In this document: piece after piece, positions 46,204-56,648 of the stretch
Position numbering within the stretch: the stretch's first letter is position 1
Layout of the letters: each line of letters opens with the position of its first letter
Source of the DNA: Fuscovulum ytuae
GTDB taxonomy: Bacteria; Pseudomonadota; Alphaproteobacteria; Rhodobacterales; Rhodobacteraceae
Direction: 5' to 3'
DNA: 64,000 nucleotides
NCBI RefSeq assembly: GCF_029953595.1
Contig: NZ_CP124535.1
Location: 1,116,001 to 1,180,000, forward strand
Translations under genes and position numbers: made by a program
Notes under the pieces: generated by a model
Told to the model about the DNA's origin: nothing
Seen by the model: the letters and a program-made list of their open reading frames with translations, nothing else
Databases searched by the model: none

Positions 46204-47001
46204 TCAGAATGCCACGGATACATGGCCGAAGGGGCCGAAGTCGGCCTCGATACGGCTGCCAACCGGGGCCTCCACCGGGCGGATGAAACTGCCCGACAGC
46301 AGAACCTCCCCCGCCGCGATCCCTTGGCCATAGCGGGCCAGCCGATGCACCAGCCACAGGATGCCCGTCACCGGATCGTCCAGAACGCCGGCGCCAAGGC
46401 CTGTCTCTTCCACCACCCCATCGCGTTTCAGGATCGCGCCGACCCAGCGCAGGTCAACCGCGTCGACCTGATGCCGCGCCTTGCCCAGAACGATGCCTGC
46501 ATTGGCGGCATTGTCGCTGACCGTGTCGGTGATGATCCGCGACCGCCCCGTTGCGGGATCGACGCGCAGGATGCGCGTATCAAGGATTTCCAGCGCCGGG
46601 CAGACATAATCGGTCGCCGCCAGAACATCAGCCCGCGTCACCCCTTCGCCCGCCAAGGGGGCTTTCATGATGAAGGCGATCTCAGCCTCTACCCTCGGCT
46701 GGATGAACCGCCCCTCAGGCACCACCGCCCCATCGGAAAACAGCATGTCATCCAACAAAACGCCCGAATCCGGCGTGTCGATCGCCAGCGCCTGCTGCAT
46801 CGCGCGGCTGGTCAACCCGATCTTCCAGCCAATCCGCCTTGCCCCCGCAGCCTCCTTCAGCGCGACAAAAGCCGCCTGCACGGCATAGGCCTCATCCAGC
46901 GTCATCCCCGGATGGGCAAGGGACATAAGCCCGCATTGCACTCCCGTTACCTCGGCCTTGCGCAACATCTGCGCCGCCGCCGCGATGTCATCCCCAGTCA
47001 T
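46204..47001 (-). CDS. hpaH: 2-oxohept-4-ene-1,7-dioate hydratase-like enzyme
   Basis: 265 residues from the ATG at 47001 (HpaH about 267). Family features are MTLDEAYAVQAAFVALK, IGWKIGLTSRAMQQAL, the metal-binding IQPRVEAEIAFIM and the C-terminal GEVLLSGSFIRPVEAP. The enzyme hydrates the dienoate in homoprotocatechuate degradation. Its start overlaps the FAH-family gene by 4 bases. In the same fold group are 2-hydroxypenta-2,4-dienoate hydratases, but the neighbours favour the C7 substrate. Confidence 0.85.
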   Translation of the reverse strand: MTGDDIAAAAQMLRKAEVTGVQCGLMSLAHPGMTLDEAYAVQAAFVALKEAAGARRIGWKIGLTSRAMQQALAIDTPDSGVLLDDMLFSDGAVVPEGRFIQPRVEAEIAFIMKAPLAGEGVTRADVLAATDYVCPALEILDTRILRVDPATGRSRIITDTVSDNAANAGIVLGKARHQVDAVDLRWVGAILKRDGVVEETGLGAGVLDDPVTGILWLVHRLARYGQGIAAGEVLLSGSFIRPVEAPVGSRIEADFGPFGHVSVAF

Positions 47002-47849
47002 TCGTCGGCCACCCCATTGCGCAAAAGGCCGATCCCTTCGGCCTCCACCTCCACAACATCGCCGGGGCGCAGCCAGATCGGCGGGTCGAACCGCGCCCCC
47101 GCCCCGGTGGGTGTGCCGGTCACGATGATGTCGCCCGGCACCAGCGTGGTAAAGGTGCTGACATAGGCGATCTGCCGCGCCACGGGAAACAGCATCCGCC
47201 CTGTCCGATCCGCCTGCCGCACCGCGCCATTCACCCGGCAGGTCAGCGCCACATCCAAGATTTGGGCGGGGTCGCGGAATGGAACCAGCCCCGGCCCCAT
47301 CGCCCCCGACCGATCCCAATTCTTGCCCTGCGTCACGTTGAACTTGGCATGGCGCACCCAATCGCGGATCGTGCCCTCATTGCACAGCGTCAGCGCCGCG
47401 ATATGGCCGAGCGCCTCAGCCTCCGGGATGCGTCGCCCACCCTTGCCGATCACCACCGCAATCTCGCCCTCGTAATCCAGCTGCGCGCTTTCAGGCGGGC
47501 GGATCAGCGGTGCGCCATGCCCGTTAAAACTGCGCGGAAACCGCACGAAAAGTGACATGTTCGGCGGGGCCTCCTGCCCGTCGCGGTATTCGGCATTGCG
47601 GTCGGGGAAATTGACCCCCACGCAGATAATCTTTTCCGGGTCGCGGATCGGGATGTCATAGGTGAAAGCACCCTCCCGATGCGTCACCACCCGCCCCTTG
47701 GCCGCCTCTAGAACAAGGTCCATCCCCCCTGCCGCGATCACCTCGCGCAGGCCGGGCCATTGCGGGAAGTCGGGTGACAGCGCGATCACCCCGCCCTCTC
47801 CCACCACACCCCAAAAGGCACGCCCCTCTGCCGTGAAACTGACCAGCAT
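46998..47849 (-). CDS. FAH-family hydrolase/decarboxylase, HpaG-like
   Basis: 283 residues from the ATG at 47849, preceded by GGGAGGGGAAGG; a TTG six codons earlier lies within that ribosome site. Metal-binding residues are in LDYEGEIAVVIGKGGR (E..E) and CNEGTIRDWV, with VTGTPTGAG near the C-terminus. In this setting it probably isomerises or decarboxylates 5-carboxymethyl-2-oxohex-3-ene-1,6-dioate-type intermediates (HpaG/HpcE role). The chain is one FAH domain, as opposed to the two-domain enterobacterial HpaG. Confidence 0.83.
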   Translation of the reverse strand: MLVSFTAEGRAFWGVVGEGGVIALSPDFPQWPGLREVIAAGGMDLVLEAAKGRVVTHREGAFTYDIPIRDPEKIICVGVNFPDRNAEYRDGQEAPPNMSLFVRFPRSFNGHGAPLIRPPESAQLDYEGEIAVVIGKGGRRIPEAEALGHIAALTLCNEGTIRDWVRHAKFNVTQGKNWDRSGAMGPGLVPFRDPAQILDVALTCRVNGAVRQADRTGRMLFPVARQIAYVSTFTTLVPGDIIVTGTPTGAGARFDPPIWLRPGDVVEVEAEGIGLLRNGVADE

Positions 47850-47863
47850 CCTTCCCCTCCCGC

Positions 47864-48844
<981 letters not shown>

Positions 48845-48882
48845 CGCGGCTCCTTTCTTCTCTCTGCGGTCGGTCAGGCCCC

Positions 48883-50388
48883 TTAAAGGCCCAACCTCTG
48901 CATTTTGTGGCGGCCAAGCGCGAAGGCCGTATTCTTCGTTTCCATGTAGAAATCGAAGGACCAATCCCCGCCATCACGCCCGATACCCGACGCCTTCACC
49001 CCGCCAAAGGGGGTGGGCAAGTGGCGGACATTTTCGGAATTCACCCAGATCATCCCAGCCTCCAACCCATCGCTAAAGCGCAGCGCGCGGGTCAGGTCAT
49101 TGGTCCAGACATATCCCGTCAGACCGTAGGCAACGCCATTGGCGATGGACAAAGCCTCGGCCTCATCGCGAAAGCGGAGAGAGGTAAGAAAAGGCCCAAA
49201 CACCTCTTCCTGCGCGATCCGCATATCCGGGCGTGCATCGGTGAACAGCGTGGGCCGCATAAACCAGCCCTTATCCCCCAGCCTTTCGCCCCCCGCCGCC
49301 AGCGTCGCGCCCCCGGCCTGCCCGATGGCCACATAGCCCGCCACCTTGTCGAAATGCGTGCGGTGGATCAGTGGCCCCACCTCCGTCGCCGGGTCCAGCG
49401 GATGGCCCACGCGAATGCGGTTCGCCCGCTCCACCAGCCGCGCATGAAAGGCATCCGCGATGCTCTCTTGCACCAAGAGGCGCGAGGATGAGGTGCAGCG
49501 TTCCCCATTCAGCGAATAGATCATGAAGATCACCGCATCGAGCGCCCGCTCCAGATCGGCATCCTCGAACACCACGACGGGGTTCTTCCCCCCCAATTCG
49601 AAATGGACACGTTTCAACGTGTCCGCCCCCTGTTTCATGATCGCGCTTCCGGTGCGCGATTCCCCCACAAAGGCTATCGCCTTGATATCGGGATGTTCGG
49701 TCAGGGCCTTGCCCGCCCCCTCGCCCATGCCGTTGACAAGGTTCAAGACACCGGGCGGCAACCCCGCCTCATGGCAGATCTCGGCCAGAAGCCGCGCGGT
49801 CAGGGGGCTGAACTCCGCAGGCTTATGCACCACCGTGCATCCCGCCGCCAAGGCGGGCGCGATCTTCCATGTCGACAGCATGAAAGGCGTATTCCACGGC
49901 GTGATCACGCCCACCGGGCCGATGGGATGTCGGCTTGTGATGTTCAAATGATCGGGCGAAGGCAGGCTTTGCCCATCTCGTGCACCGGGGGCAAGATCGG
50001 CGAAAAAGCGGAAATTCTCGGCCCCGCGCAGCGCGGCCTTGGACATGAAGCGCCACGCCTGCCCGGTATCCCAGCATTCGCAAAGGGCGATCTCTTCCGC
50101 CCGCGCCTCGATCATATCCGCGACGCGATGGAGCAGCGCCTTGCGTTCCGCCCCCGGCATCGCGGCCCAGGCCGGAAAGGCCGCCTTGGCCGCCTGCGCC
50201 GCTTGGTCCACCGTCGCCGCATCGCCCAGCGCCACCGTTGCAATCAGGCTGTCATCGACCGGGGATCGCGTCTCGAACCACGTCTCCCCCGCCACATCCT
50301 GCCCGCCGATCAGGTTGAGGATACCCCCCGCCCGGAACCGCGCCAGATGACCCTCCAGCCGGGCCAGATGGGTGGCAAGATCGGTCAT
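48883..50388 (-). CDS. hpaE: 5-carboxymethyl-2-hydroxymuconate semialdehyde dehydrogenase
   Basis: 501 residues of the aldehyde dehydrogenase fold: PVGVITPWNTPFMLSTWK, general-base Glu in VHFELGGKNPVVVFEDADL and nucleophile in LNGERCTSSSRLLVQ. The RCTS catalytic environment and position next to hpaD and hpaF support the HpaE assignment: oxidation of the ring-cleavage semialdehyde. It overlaps hpaF by 4 bases. Confidence 0.9.
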   Translation of the reverse strand: MTDLATHLARLEGHLARFRAGGILNLIGGQDVAGETWFETRSPVDDSLIATVALGDAATVDQAAQAAKAAFPAWAAMPGAERKALLHRVADMIEARAEEIALCECWDTGQAWRFMSKAALRGAENFRFFADLAPGARDGQSLPSPDHLNITSRHPIGPVGVITPWNTPFMLSTWKIAPALAAGCTVVHKPAEFSPLTARLLAEICHEAGLPPGVLNLVNGMGEGAGKALTEHPDIKAIAFVGESRTGSAIMKQGADTLKRVHFELGGKNPVVVFEDADLERALDAVIFMIYSLNGERCTSSSRLLVQESIADAFHARLVERANRIRVGHPLDPATEVGPLIHRTHFDKVAGYVAIGQAGGATLAAGGERLGDKGWFMRPTLFTDARPDMRIAQEEVFGPFLTSLRFRDEAEALSIANGVAYGLTGYVWTNDLTRALRFSDGLEAGMIWVNSENVRHLPTPFGGVKASGIGRDGGDWSFDFYMETKNTAFALGRHKMQRLGL

Positions 50389-50777
50389 GTCGTCTCTCCC
50401 GGCAGATAGCGGCGGATGGAGGATGTCTTGGGCGAAAGCGCGGGATCAATCTCGCGCATCTCGAAACTCAGCATGAAAGACGAGGTGGCCAGAACCTCGG
50501 CACAGAACGCCTCGGCGGCGGCAAAAATGCTTTCCGTCGCGCGCCGCTTGGCCTCGGCCTCGCGCCCGCCGCGCAGACGCAAGGAGATGTCGAGGAATGC
50601 ATGGTCGGGATTGCCATCCGCGATCACCACATGACTGCAAGCCGTGGCCCGCACGCGGATACCAGCAAGCGGCAGAATACCCGTCGCCACCGCCGCATCC
50701 CGCAACACGGCGCAGAGCGCGGCGATATCCAGACGCTCTTCCAGATTTGCGGAATAGTCGATCTGGATATGTGGCAT
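50385..50777 (-). CDS. hpaF: 5-carboxymethyl-2-hydroxymuconate delta-isomerase
   Basis: 130 residues from the ATG at 50777. MPHIQIDYSANLEERLDI supplies the catalytic N-terminal Pro of the tautomerase superfamily; RATACSHVVIADG and AFLDISLRLRGGR are typical of CHMI. Active as a trimer, it isomerises the product of HpaE. Start and stop are tied to the neighbours: 4 bases after the Tm-1-like gene and overlapping hpaE. A longer in-frame extension is out of frame similarity and rejected. Confidence 0.9.
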   Translation of the reverse strand: MPHIQIDYSANLEERLDIAALCAVLRDAAVATGILPLAGIRVRATACSHVVIADGNPDHAFLDISLRLRGGREAEAKRRATESIFAAAEAFCAEVLATSSFMLSFEMREIDPALSPKTSSIRRYLPGETT

Positions 50778-50781
50778 CCCC

Positions 50782-52020
50782 TTACCCTTTCGACAGAAGG
50801 CCCGCGCCGATCCAGCCATCCACCACCGCAAGCGCCGCCTCGGTAAAGGCCGGATCGTTGATATGTGCCCCGATTTCCACAAGCCGCACATTGGGCGGGC
50901 AGGCCTTGCGCACCTCATCGACATAGGCCGCCAACCCTTCGGCATCATGCAAGGGCGCGCCCGCGCGGTCCCATTCGTTGCCCCCTTCCAGCGGCAAAAG
51001 GAACACCGTCTCGCCCTTGGCACTGGCCAGCTTTTCCATCACCGCCCGCGCCATCATGCGCCGCTGTGGCCCATCCAGCACCACAGAGGACAAAAGGCGA
51101 TTATGCGCATGCGTCGGATTGGCGGCAAACCGCTCCGGGATCGGGTTCCAGCCCACGAAATCGACCAGATCATAGCATCCGATGGAAACCGCCTGCGGCA
51201 CGCCCCGCTGGCCGGCCGCCGTCATGCGGTCCGGCCCCGCGCTGATCGCCGATCCGAACAGATGATTGCCCACCTCTTGCGGTGCAAAATCCAGTACGGC
51301 GGCAAAGGCCCCCTCAGCGGCAAGGCTTTCGAAGGCGCGCCCACCCATCCCCGTGGCATGAAACACCGCCACCTCGAACCCCCGCGCCTCAAGCGCAGGC
51401 TTCAGGTCCACCATATAGCGCAGCACGGTCTTGCCAAAGCTGGTCATCCCGATCAGCGGACGGTCACGCCGGGGCAGTTCCACCGCCCGCGCGGCACCCA
51501 GAACCGCCCCCGCCGCCTGCGAAAGCGATGCCTTGCAGATAGAGTTCAGCCCATACAGCCCACCCGCCCAAAGGATCATCTGGATATCCGCGGGCAACCG
51601 TTCCGGCGGGATCATGGGCGAAAAGCTGACGGTCGAAACCACATATTTCGGCACCCCCAAGGGCAGTGCCGAACACAGATCGAGCGCAAGATCCGTCCCC
51701 ATCGTGCCGCCCAAAACGACAACACCATGGATCGCCCCCTCGGCCTGCAACCGCGCCGCAACCTGCGCCGACCCCCGCGCCATGATCTGCATGGCGACAT
51801 TCTCATCCTCGGCGGCGATGGCCTCGGCGATGCTTGCCCCCGCCGCCTCTGCCACCTGATGTTTGCTGATGTCGCAAGGCACCGACGGGTCGCCCAGCAC
51901 CGATACATCCATCGTCAGCACCCGCCCGCCCTGCGCGCGGATCACATCGGCCATATAGCCCAGTTCATCGTCCTTGGTGTCCCAAGTCCCGGCGACAAGA
52001 ATGGTGCGCGTCTCAGTCAT
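50782..52020 (-). CDS. Tm-1-like ATP-binding (UPF0261) protein
   Basis: 412 residues from the ATG at 52020. Family blocks: ILVAGTWDTKDDELGYMADV, VVVLGGTMGTDLALDLC, PKYVVSTVSFSP, DIQMILWAGGLYGLNSI and VAVFHATGMGGRAFESLA. Related to the N-terminal part of tomato Tm-1; in bacteria and fungi these genes are commonly paired with a TIM-barrel partner, absent here. Biochemical role uncertain; it lies within the aromatic operon between aldehyde dehydrogenase and hpaF, 1-base overlap with the former. Confidence 0.85.
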   Translation of the reverse strand: MTETRTILVAGTWDTKDDELGYMADVIRAQGGRVLTMDVSVLGDPSVPCDISKHQVAEAAGASIAEAIAAEDENVAMQIMARGSAQVAARLQAEGAIHGVVVLGGTMGTDLALDLCSALPLGVPKYVVSTVSFSPMIPPERLPADIQMILWAGGLYGLNSICKASLSQAAGAVLGAARAVELPRRDRPLIGMTSFGKTVLRYMVDLKPALEARGFEVAVFHATGMGGRAFESLAAEGAFAAVLDFAPQEVGNHLFGSAISAGPDRMTAAGQRGVPQAVSIGCYDLVDFVGWNPIPERFAANPTHAHNRLLSSVVLDGPQRRMMARAVMEKLASAKGETVFLLPLEGGNEWDRAGAPLHDAEGLAAYVDEVRKACPPNVRLVEIGAHINDPAFTEAALAVVDGWIGAGLLSKG

Positions 52021-53507
52021 CACAGTTGAATCCATGCCGTCTTCAGATCGGTATATTTCTCCAGCGCATGCAACGACTTATCGGCCCCATTGCCCGATTG
52101 CTTGGCCCCCGCCAAGGGCACGGTGACATCGGCCCCGCCATAGGTGTTCACATGCACCACACCCGCGCGGATGCCCCGTACCATCCGATGCGCCCGGCCA
52201 AGGTTCGCCGTCCAGACCCCTGCCGCCAACCCGTAATCGGTCGCATTGGCCAGATGCAGCGCCTCGGCCTCTGTCTCAAACGCTGTCACGGCAAGAACAG
52301 GCCCGAACACCTCTTCGCGGAACAGCCGCTGCGAAGGGGCCACCCGGGCCACGATGGCCGGGTCCATGTAATACCCCCCCGTTTCGGTCAGGATGCGCGC
52401 ACCGCCACGCACCACCTCGGCCCCTTCCGCGCGCGACTCGGCGACAAACCGCAGGTTTCCCTCCAACTGCGCCAGCGAATTGACCGCCCCGACCTGCGTG
52501 CCAAGGTCCAGCGGGTTGCCCACCCGCAGCGCGGCCGTCGCCTTGGCCAAAGCCTCCAGAAAGTCCTCCTGAACAGACGCCTCGACCAAAAGCCGCGACC
52601 CCGCCACGCAGACCTGACCCGCATTACGAAAGATCGCCATCGCCGCTGCCTTCGCCGCCGCCGCCAGATCAGGCGCATCGGCAAAGACGATGTTGGGCGA
52701 CTTGCCCCCCAGTTCCAGATAGCAGCGTTTCAGGTTCGACCGCGCGGAATATTCCAAAAGCCGCCGCCCTGTTGCCCCCGATCCGGTAAAGACCAGCACA
52801 TCTACATCCGGCGAAAGCGCCAGCGCCTCGCCCGTCACCCGCCCCTGTCCAGTGACGACATTGAACACCCCCGGCGGCACCCCCGCCTCCAGCGCCAATT
52901 CCGCCAAGCGCAGCAGCGTCAAGGATGCCGTCTCGGCTGGCTTCAGCACAACCGAATTCCCCATGGCCAGCGCGGGCGCCACCTTCCACGCCCCGATCAT
53001 CAGGGGGAAGTTCCACGGCACGATGGCCCCCACCACCCCCACGGGTTCGCGATGGATAAGCGCCAGCACATTGCCCGCCGTCGGTGCCACCTCGCCATAG
53101 ACCTTGTCGATGGCTTCCGCGTAATAGCGGAAGGTCGCCGCCGCACTGCCCGGCTCGGCCTTCAACGCCATCGAAATCTCGGTCCCATTGTCGCGCACTC
53201 CCAGAACAGCCAGTTCCACCGCATGCGCCTCGATCAGGTCCGCCAGACGGTGCAGCACACGCTTGCGATCGGCAGGGGCCAGCCCCGCCCAGCGCCCGTC
53301 GTCAAAGGCCGCCCGTGCCACGGCACAGGCCCGCGCGACATCCGCCGCACTCGCCCCCGCCAGTTCCGTCAACCGCGCCCCGTTGATGGGAGAGATCACG
53401 GGAACCGGCTCCCCCTCCCCCTCGACCCAGTTCCCGCCAATGAGCAGGCGCTGGGGCGGCACCGGTTTCGCTGCCAGACGGTCGATGGTTGCTTGGTCAA
53501 GTGTCAT
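52020..53507 (-). CDS. Aldehyde dehydrogenase, operon-encoded
   Basis: 495 residues. VGVVGAIVPWNFPLMIGAWK, YLELGGKSPNIVFADAPDL and NAGQVCVAGSRLLVEA mark an NAD-dependent enzyme of the betaine/gamma-glutamyl-aminobutyraldehyde dehydrogenase group. It could oxidise an arylacetaldehyde to the acid entering the HpaD pathway, or succinate semialdehyde leaving it; sequence alone cannot choose. Its start lies within the end of the tctA gene (11 bases overlap), so it is linked to uptake genes. Confidence 0.92.
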   Translation of the reverse strand: MTLDQATIDRLAAKPVPPQRLLIGGNWVEGEGEPVPVISPINGARLTELAGASAADVARACAVARAAFDDGRWAGLAPADRKRVLHRLADLIEAHAVELAVLGVRDNGTEISMALKAEPGSAAATFRYYAEAIDKVYGEVAPTAGNVLALIHREPVGVVGAIVPWNFPLMIGAWKVAPALAMGNSVVLKPAETASLTLLRLAELALEAGVPPGVFNVVTGQGRVTGEALALSPDVDVLVFTGSGATGRRLLEYSARSNLKRCYLELGGKSPNIVFADAPDLAAAAKAAAMAIFRNAGQVCVAGSRLLVEASVQEDFLEALAKATAALRVGNPLDLGTQVGAVNSLAQLEGNLRFVAESRAEGAEVVRGGARILTETGGYYMDPAIVARVAPSQRLFREEVFGPVLAVTAFETEAEALHLANATDYGLAAGVWTANLGRAHRMVRGIRAGVVHVNTYGGADVTVPLAGAKQSGNGADKSLHALEKYTDLKTAWIQL

Positions 53508-54999
53508 TGATCTGCCAGTCCTCGCGCGGGCGACGCGCCTTCAACGCCCCCCGGATGGTAAAGAAAATAAGGATGCACAGCCCCACCAACATGATGGCCG
53601 AAATGGGCCGGGTCACGAAGATTGACATGTCGCCCCCCGCGCCACCCACTGCTTGCCGGAAGCGGTTTTCAAGGATCGGCCCCATCACCACGCCCAAAAG
53701 GATGGGCGTCAGCGGCCAGCGATGACTGCGCAGGATAAAGCCCAAAATGGCAAATCCCATGGCCAGCCCCACATCCGAGAAATTGTAGTTCGACGCATAG
53801 GTCCCGATCAGCGACAAGGTCAGGATCGCCACCCCCAGGAACCGTTTGTTGATCAGCGCCGCCCGCGCAATCGTATTGGTCGCCAGCAGCAAAAACAGAA
53901 TGATGACCACATTCATTGCCAGAAGCGTCCAGTAAAGCCCCGCCACAAATTCCGGTCGGTTCAGAAACAGATCCGGCCCCGGAATGACGTTATGCACAAG
54001 GAAAACCGCCAGCATCATCGCGGTCAGCTCTTCACCCGGAATACCAAGCGCCAACATGGGGATCAGCGCCGCAGGCGGCACGGCATTGTTCGTGGCCTCG
54101 GACACGATAATCCCTTCCGGCGCGCCCTTGCCGAACAGATGCCCCTCTTTCGAAAGCTTTCGCGCCCAGACGTAATTCACCTGTTGCGCCAAAAACTCCC
54201 CCACCCCCGGCATGATCCCGCAGATGATGCCAAAGACCGATGAACCAAAGAGGGTGACCTTGTAGCGGAACACTTCCATGAAACCTTGGAAGAAATGCCC
54301 CTTCAGTTGCACTGTCTGCCGTGCTGTGTCCCGGCCCGTCAGCTGGATCAGCGCCTCAGACATGGCGAACAGCCCGATCACCATCGGCACCAGCGGGATA
54401 CCTTGGATCAACCAACTTTGCCCGAAACTGTAGCGTTGCGTGGAATAGGCCGTCTCGATCCCCACCGTTGCTAGGAAAAGACCAAAGGCCAGCGCCGCCG
54501 TCGCCTCTACCCGCCGCCCGCCATGCCCGATGACAACCAGAACCAGCGCCGCGAAGGCCAGCATGGCAAACTCCGCCGATCCGAAATTCTTGGCAACCTC
54601 CGCCAAGGGTTTCGTCAGCATCATCAAAGCCAGCACCGCCAGCACGCCCCCCACGAAGGACGATGAATAGGCAAGGCTCAGCGCCCGCCGCGCCTCGCCT
54701 CGGTCAACGAATGGCTTGGCCTCCAGCGCCGTCAGCACGGCTACCGGACTGCCGGGCGTATTGATCATCACAGCAGGAATCGCCGATCCGTAGGCCGACC
54801 CGCAATAAACCCCCAACAGCAGCGTCATCCCCGTCAGGGGCTCCATCGCGAAAGTGCTGGGCAGCAGGATCGAGATCGTCACCGCCGCCCCCGCGCCCGG
54901 AATGGCCCCCACGATGACGCCAAGGATCGCCCCGATGCACATGGTCACGAAGACCGCAGGATCGGCCAATTGCTGCAAGCCAAGAAGGATAAAGTCCAT
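53497..54999 (-). CDS. tctA: Tripartite tricarboxylate transporter large membrane subunit (TctA)
   Basis: 500 residues with about 12 membrane helices. The TctA signature GAIPGAGAAVTISILLPSTF and YCGSAYGSAIPAVMINTPGSP appears near the N-terminus and GIMPGVGEFLAQQ with EATNNAVPPAALIPMLALGIPG in the second half, as in the duplicated plan of the family. With TctB and the periplasmic TctC it takes up organic acids with an ion gradient. Gene order tctC-tctB-tctA is leftward. Confidence 0.95.
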   Translation of the reverse strand: MDFILLGLQQLADPAVFVTMCIGAILGVIVGAIPGAGAAVTISILLPSTFAMEPLTGMTLLLGVYCGSAYGSAIPAVMINTPGSPVAVLTALEAKPFVDRGEARRALSLAYSSSFVGGVLAVLALMMLTKPLAEVAKNFGSAEFAMLAFAALVLVVIGHGGRRVEATAALAFGLFLATVGIETAYSTQRYSFGQSWLIQGIPLVPMVIGLFAMSEALIQLTGRDTARQTVQLKGHFFQGFMEVFRYKVTLFGSSVFGIICGIMPGVGEFLAQQVNYVWARKLSKEGHLFGKGAPEGIIVSEATNNAVPPAALIPMLALGIPGEELTAMMLAVFLVHNVIPGPDLFLNRPEFVAGLYWTLLAMNVVIILFLLLATNTIARAALINKRFLGVAILTLSLIGTYASNYNFSDVGLAMGFAILGFILRSHRWPLTPILLGVVMGPILENRFRQAVGGAGGDMSIFVTRPISAIMLVGLCILIFFTIRGALKARRPREDWQINDT

Positions 55000-55010
55000 C
55001 GCCGCGCCTT

Positions 55011-55562
55011 TCAGAACCAGCGCAACAGCGCAAGGCGGATCGCATCGGGAAACAGGTCATAGACATCCGGCGCAGGCATCCACACGCCCAGCCCCGCCCG
55101 GAACACCCCGATCATGAAAACCGAAAGGCCAAACCCCGCCAGCATCCAGCGCGGCGCGGTCAAACCGACCCGCCACAAAAGGCCCAGCACGAAAATCAGC
55201 GTCGACGGGAAATAGCCCAGATGCTGGATCGCCCAGATATAGGCTGCGTAATGGGCCAGAAACTCCAAAGGCCGCAGCCAAGCCAGCATCTTGGCCCGCG
55301 CCTCTTCCCATTCTGCAGCCGTGGCTGGATTGGCCCGCAGATCGGCAATGTCGCGCCAAAGGGTGATCAGGTTCGCCCCGGTCAGCACCACCAGCGCCAC
55401 ACCCGGCGCAAAGGCCGGTCGCGTCCACCACCCGCCCGAGGCCTGCCCCGTGCGCGTGGCCACCCCGATCAGCGCCAAAAGCAAAACCGACACCGCCGCA
55501 AAGATCAGGGCCAGCGCCATGCTCTCCAATCGGTTTGCCTGTGGTTCGTCCGGGTCCGTCAT
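55011..55562 (-). CDS. tctB: Tripartite tricarboxylate transporter small membrane subunit (TctB)
   Basis: 183 residues with four predicted helices: MALALIFAAVSVLLLALIGV, FAPGVALVVLTGANLITLW, AAYIWAIQHLGYFPSTLIFV and MLAGFGLSVFMIGVFRAGLG. Weakly conserved in sequence, as usual, but size, topology and position between tctC and tctA identify it. The 11-base gap to tctA supports one transcript. Confidence 0.9.
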   Translation of the reverse strand: MTDPDEPQANRLESMALALIFAAVSVLLLALIGVATRTGQASGGWWTRPAFAPGVALVVLTGANLITLWRDIADLRANPATAAEWEEARAKMLAWLRPLEFLAHYAAYIWAIQHLGYFPSTLIFVLGLLWRVGLTAPRWMLAGFGLSVFMIGVFRAGLGVWMPAPDVYDLFPDAIRLALLRWF

Positions 55563-55619
55563 GCCAAGTCCCCGCCTTGTGGAAAGGGGCGCGACCCTCT
55601 GGCCGCGCCCCGCCAGACC

Positions 55620-56567
55620 TTATTCCGCCACGCCCAGCTTTTCGCGCAGCGCCCCCAGTTCGACCATGTCCTTGGCCACCTGCGCGGTCGATGCCGCCTG
55701 ATCCTGCCAATAGACCAGCGCCCCGGTCGTCTTGGCGATCTCTTGCGCGGCCTCGCTTGCTACAACGGTCTGCGCCACGGCGGCGATCTTGTCCTTCACC
55801 TCTTGCGGCGTGCCCTTCGGGACGAACAGCCCGTTCCACAGCGAAGATCCTTCCAGCGCAGGCACCTGTTCGCCCAGCGTCGCCACATCCGGCGTGATCG
55901 CTGTCCGGTCGCCGGTGATCGTGGCAAGAACCTTGATCTCGCCAAGGCAAGAGAGCACCAGCTGCGCCGTCGTGTTGATCACATCCGCATCGCCATTGGC
56001 CAGCGTGGAACAATCTACCGCGTCAAAGGCCGCCTCGGCGCTGAAGGCCCCGCCCAGTTCCTGAAGGCCATAGACCGTCATCATTGTAGGCTCGATCCCA
56101 TAGCCGAAATGGCCCAGACGCACGGGGTTCGCTTTCGAATATTCCGCCAGTTCCGCCATGTTGGAATAGGGTGCATCCCCCTTGGCCGCGATCAGGAAGG
56201 GATAGGTCAGGAAGATGCCCACAGGCTCCAACGCATCCGCCGCGAATTGCGCATCCGGCCCCATCGTCTTGACCGTCGGGATACCCACGGTCAGCGACCC
56301 AACCGTATAGCCATCCGGGGCCGCCGTTGCGACCTCAAGCCCGCCCACGACGCCACCGCCGCCCGGCTTGTTCACCACCGCCGCAGGCACCCCCGTCTGG
56401 CTTTGCAATTCCTCGGCGATCATCCGCGTCAGCACATCCTCCAGATCGCCGGGGGGCCACGGCACGATGAAGGTCACGGGCTTTTCGGGATACTCCGCCA
56501 ACGCGGCACCACTGAACGCAGCAAGGGCAAGCGCAGCCGCGCTGCCCAGAAGGGCGACTTTCTTCAT
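55620..56567 (-). CDS. tctC: Tripartite tricarboxylate transporter solute-binding protein (TctC)
   Basis: 315 residues from the ATG at 56567, with a signal peptide MKKVALLGSAAALALAAF...ALA. The mature part starts YPEKPVTFIVPWPPGD, the typical beta-strand and loop of the Bug/TctC family, followed by VVNKPGGGGVVGG and GTPQEVKDKIAAV. A disulfide could link the two Cys in DCSTLAN and VLSCLGE. It captures a carboxylated compound in the periplasm. It is first in the 12-gene operon and divergent from an IclR regulator. Confidence 0.93.
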   Translation of the reverse strand: MKKVALLGSAAALALAAFSGAALAEYPEKPVTFIVPWPPGDLEDVLTRMIAEELQSQTGVPAAVVNKPGGGGVVGGLEVATAAPDGYTVGSLTVGIPTVKTMGPDAQFAADALEPVGIFLTYPFLIAAKGDAPYSNMAELAEYSKANPVRLGHFGYGIEPTMMTVYGLQELGGAFSAEAAFDAVDCSTLANGDADVINTTAQLVLSCLGEIKVLATITGDRTAITPDVATLGEQVPALEGSSLWNGLFVPKGTPQEVKDKIAAVAQTVVASEAAQEIAKTTGALVYWQDQAASTAQVAKDMVELGALREKLGVAE

Positions 56568-56586
56568 TTCTCTCTCCGCTGTTGGT

Positions 56587-56648
56587 GGTTCATTATTTGA
56601 ACCGTTGGTTTGAAAAATAGATTGACAGGCCAAGCGCCGATCTGTCAA
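56587..56648. promoter_or_regulatory. Candidate IclR operator and divergent promoter region
   Basis: GGTTCA (56587-56592) and TGAACC (56598-56603) form an inverted repeat with a 5-base spacer, followed by another GGTTTGAA. Then TTGACAG (56622-56628) and CTGTCAA (56642-56648) form a second inverted pair whose halves are consensus -35 sequences pointing both ways. This 91-base gap separates tctC and the IclR gene. No -10 hexamers are clear. Confidence 0.5.
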
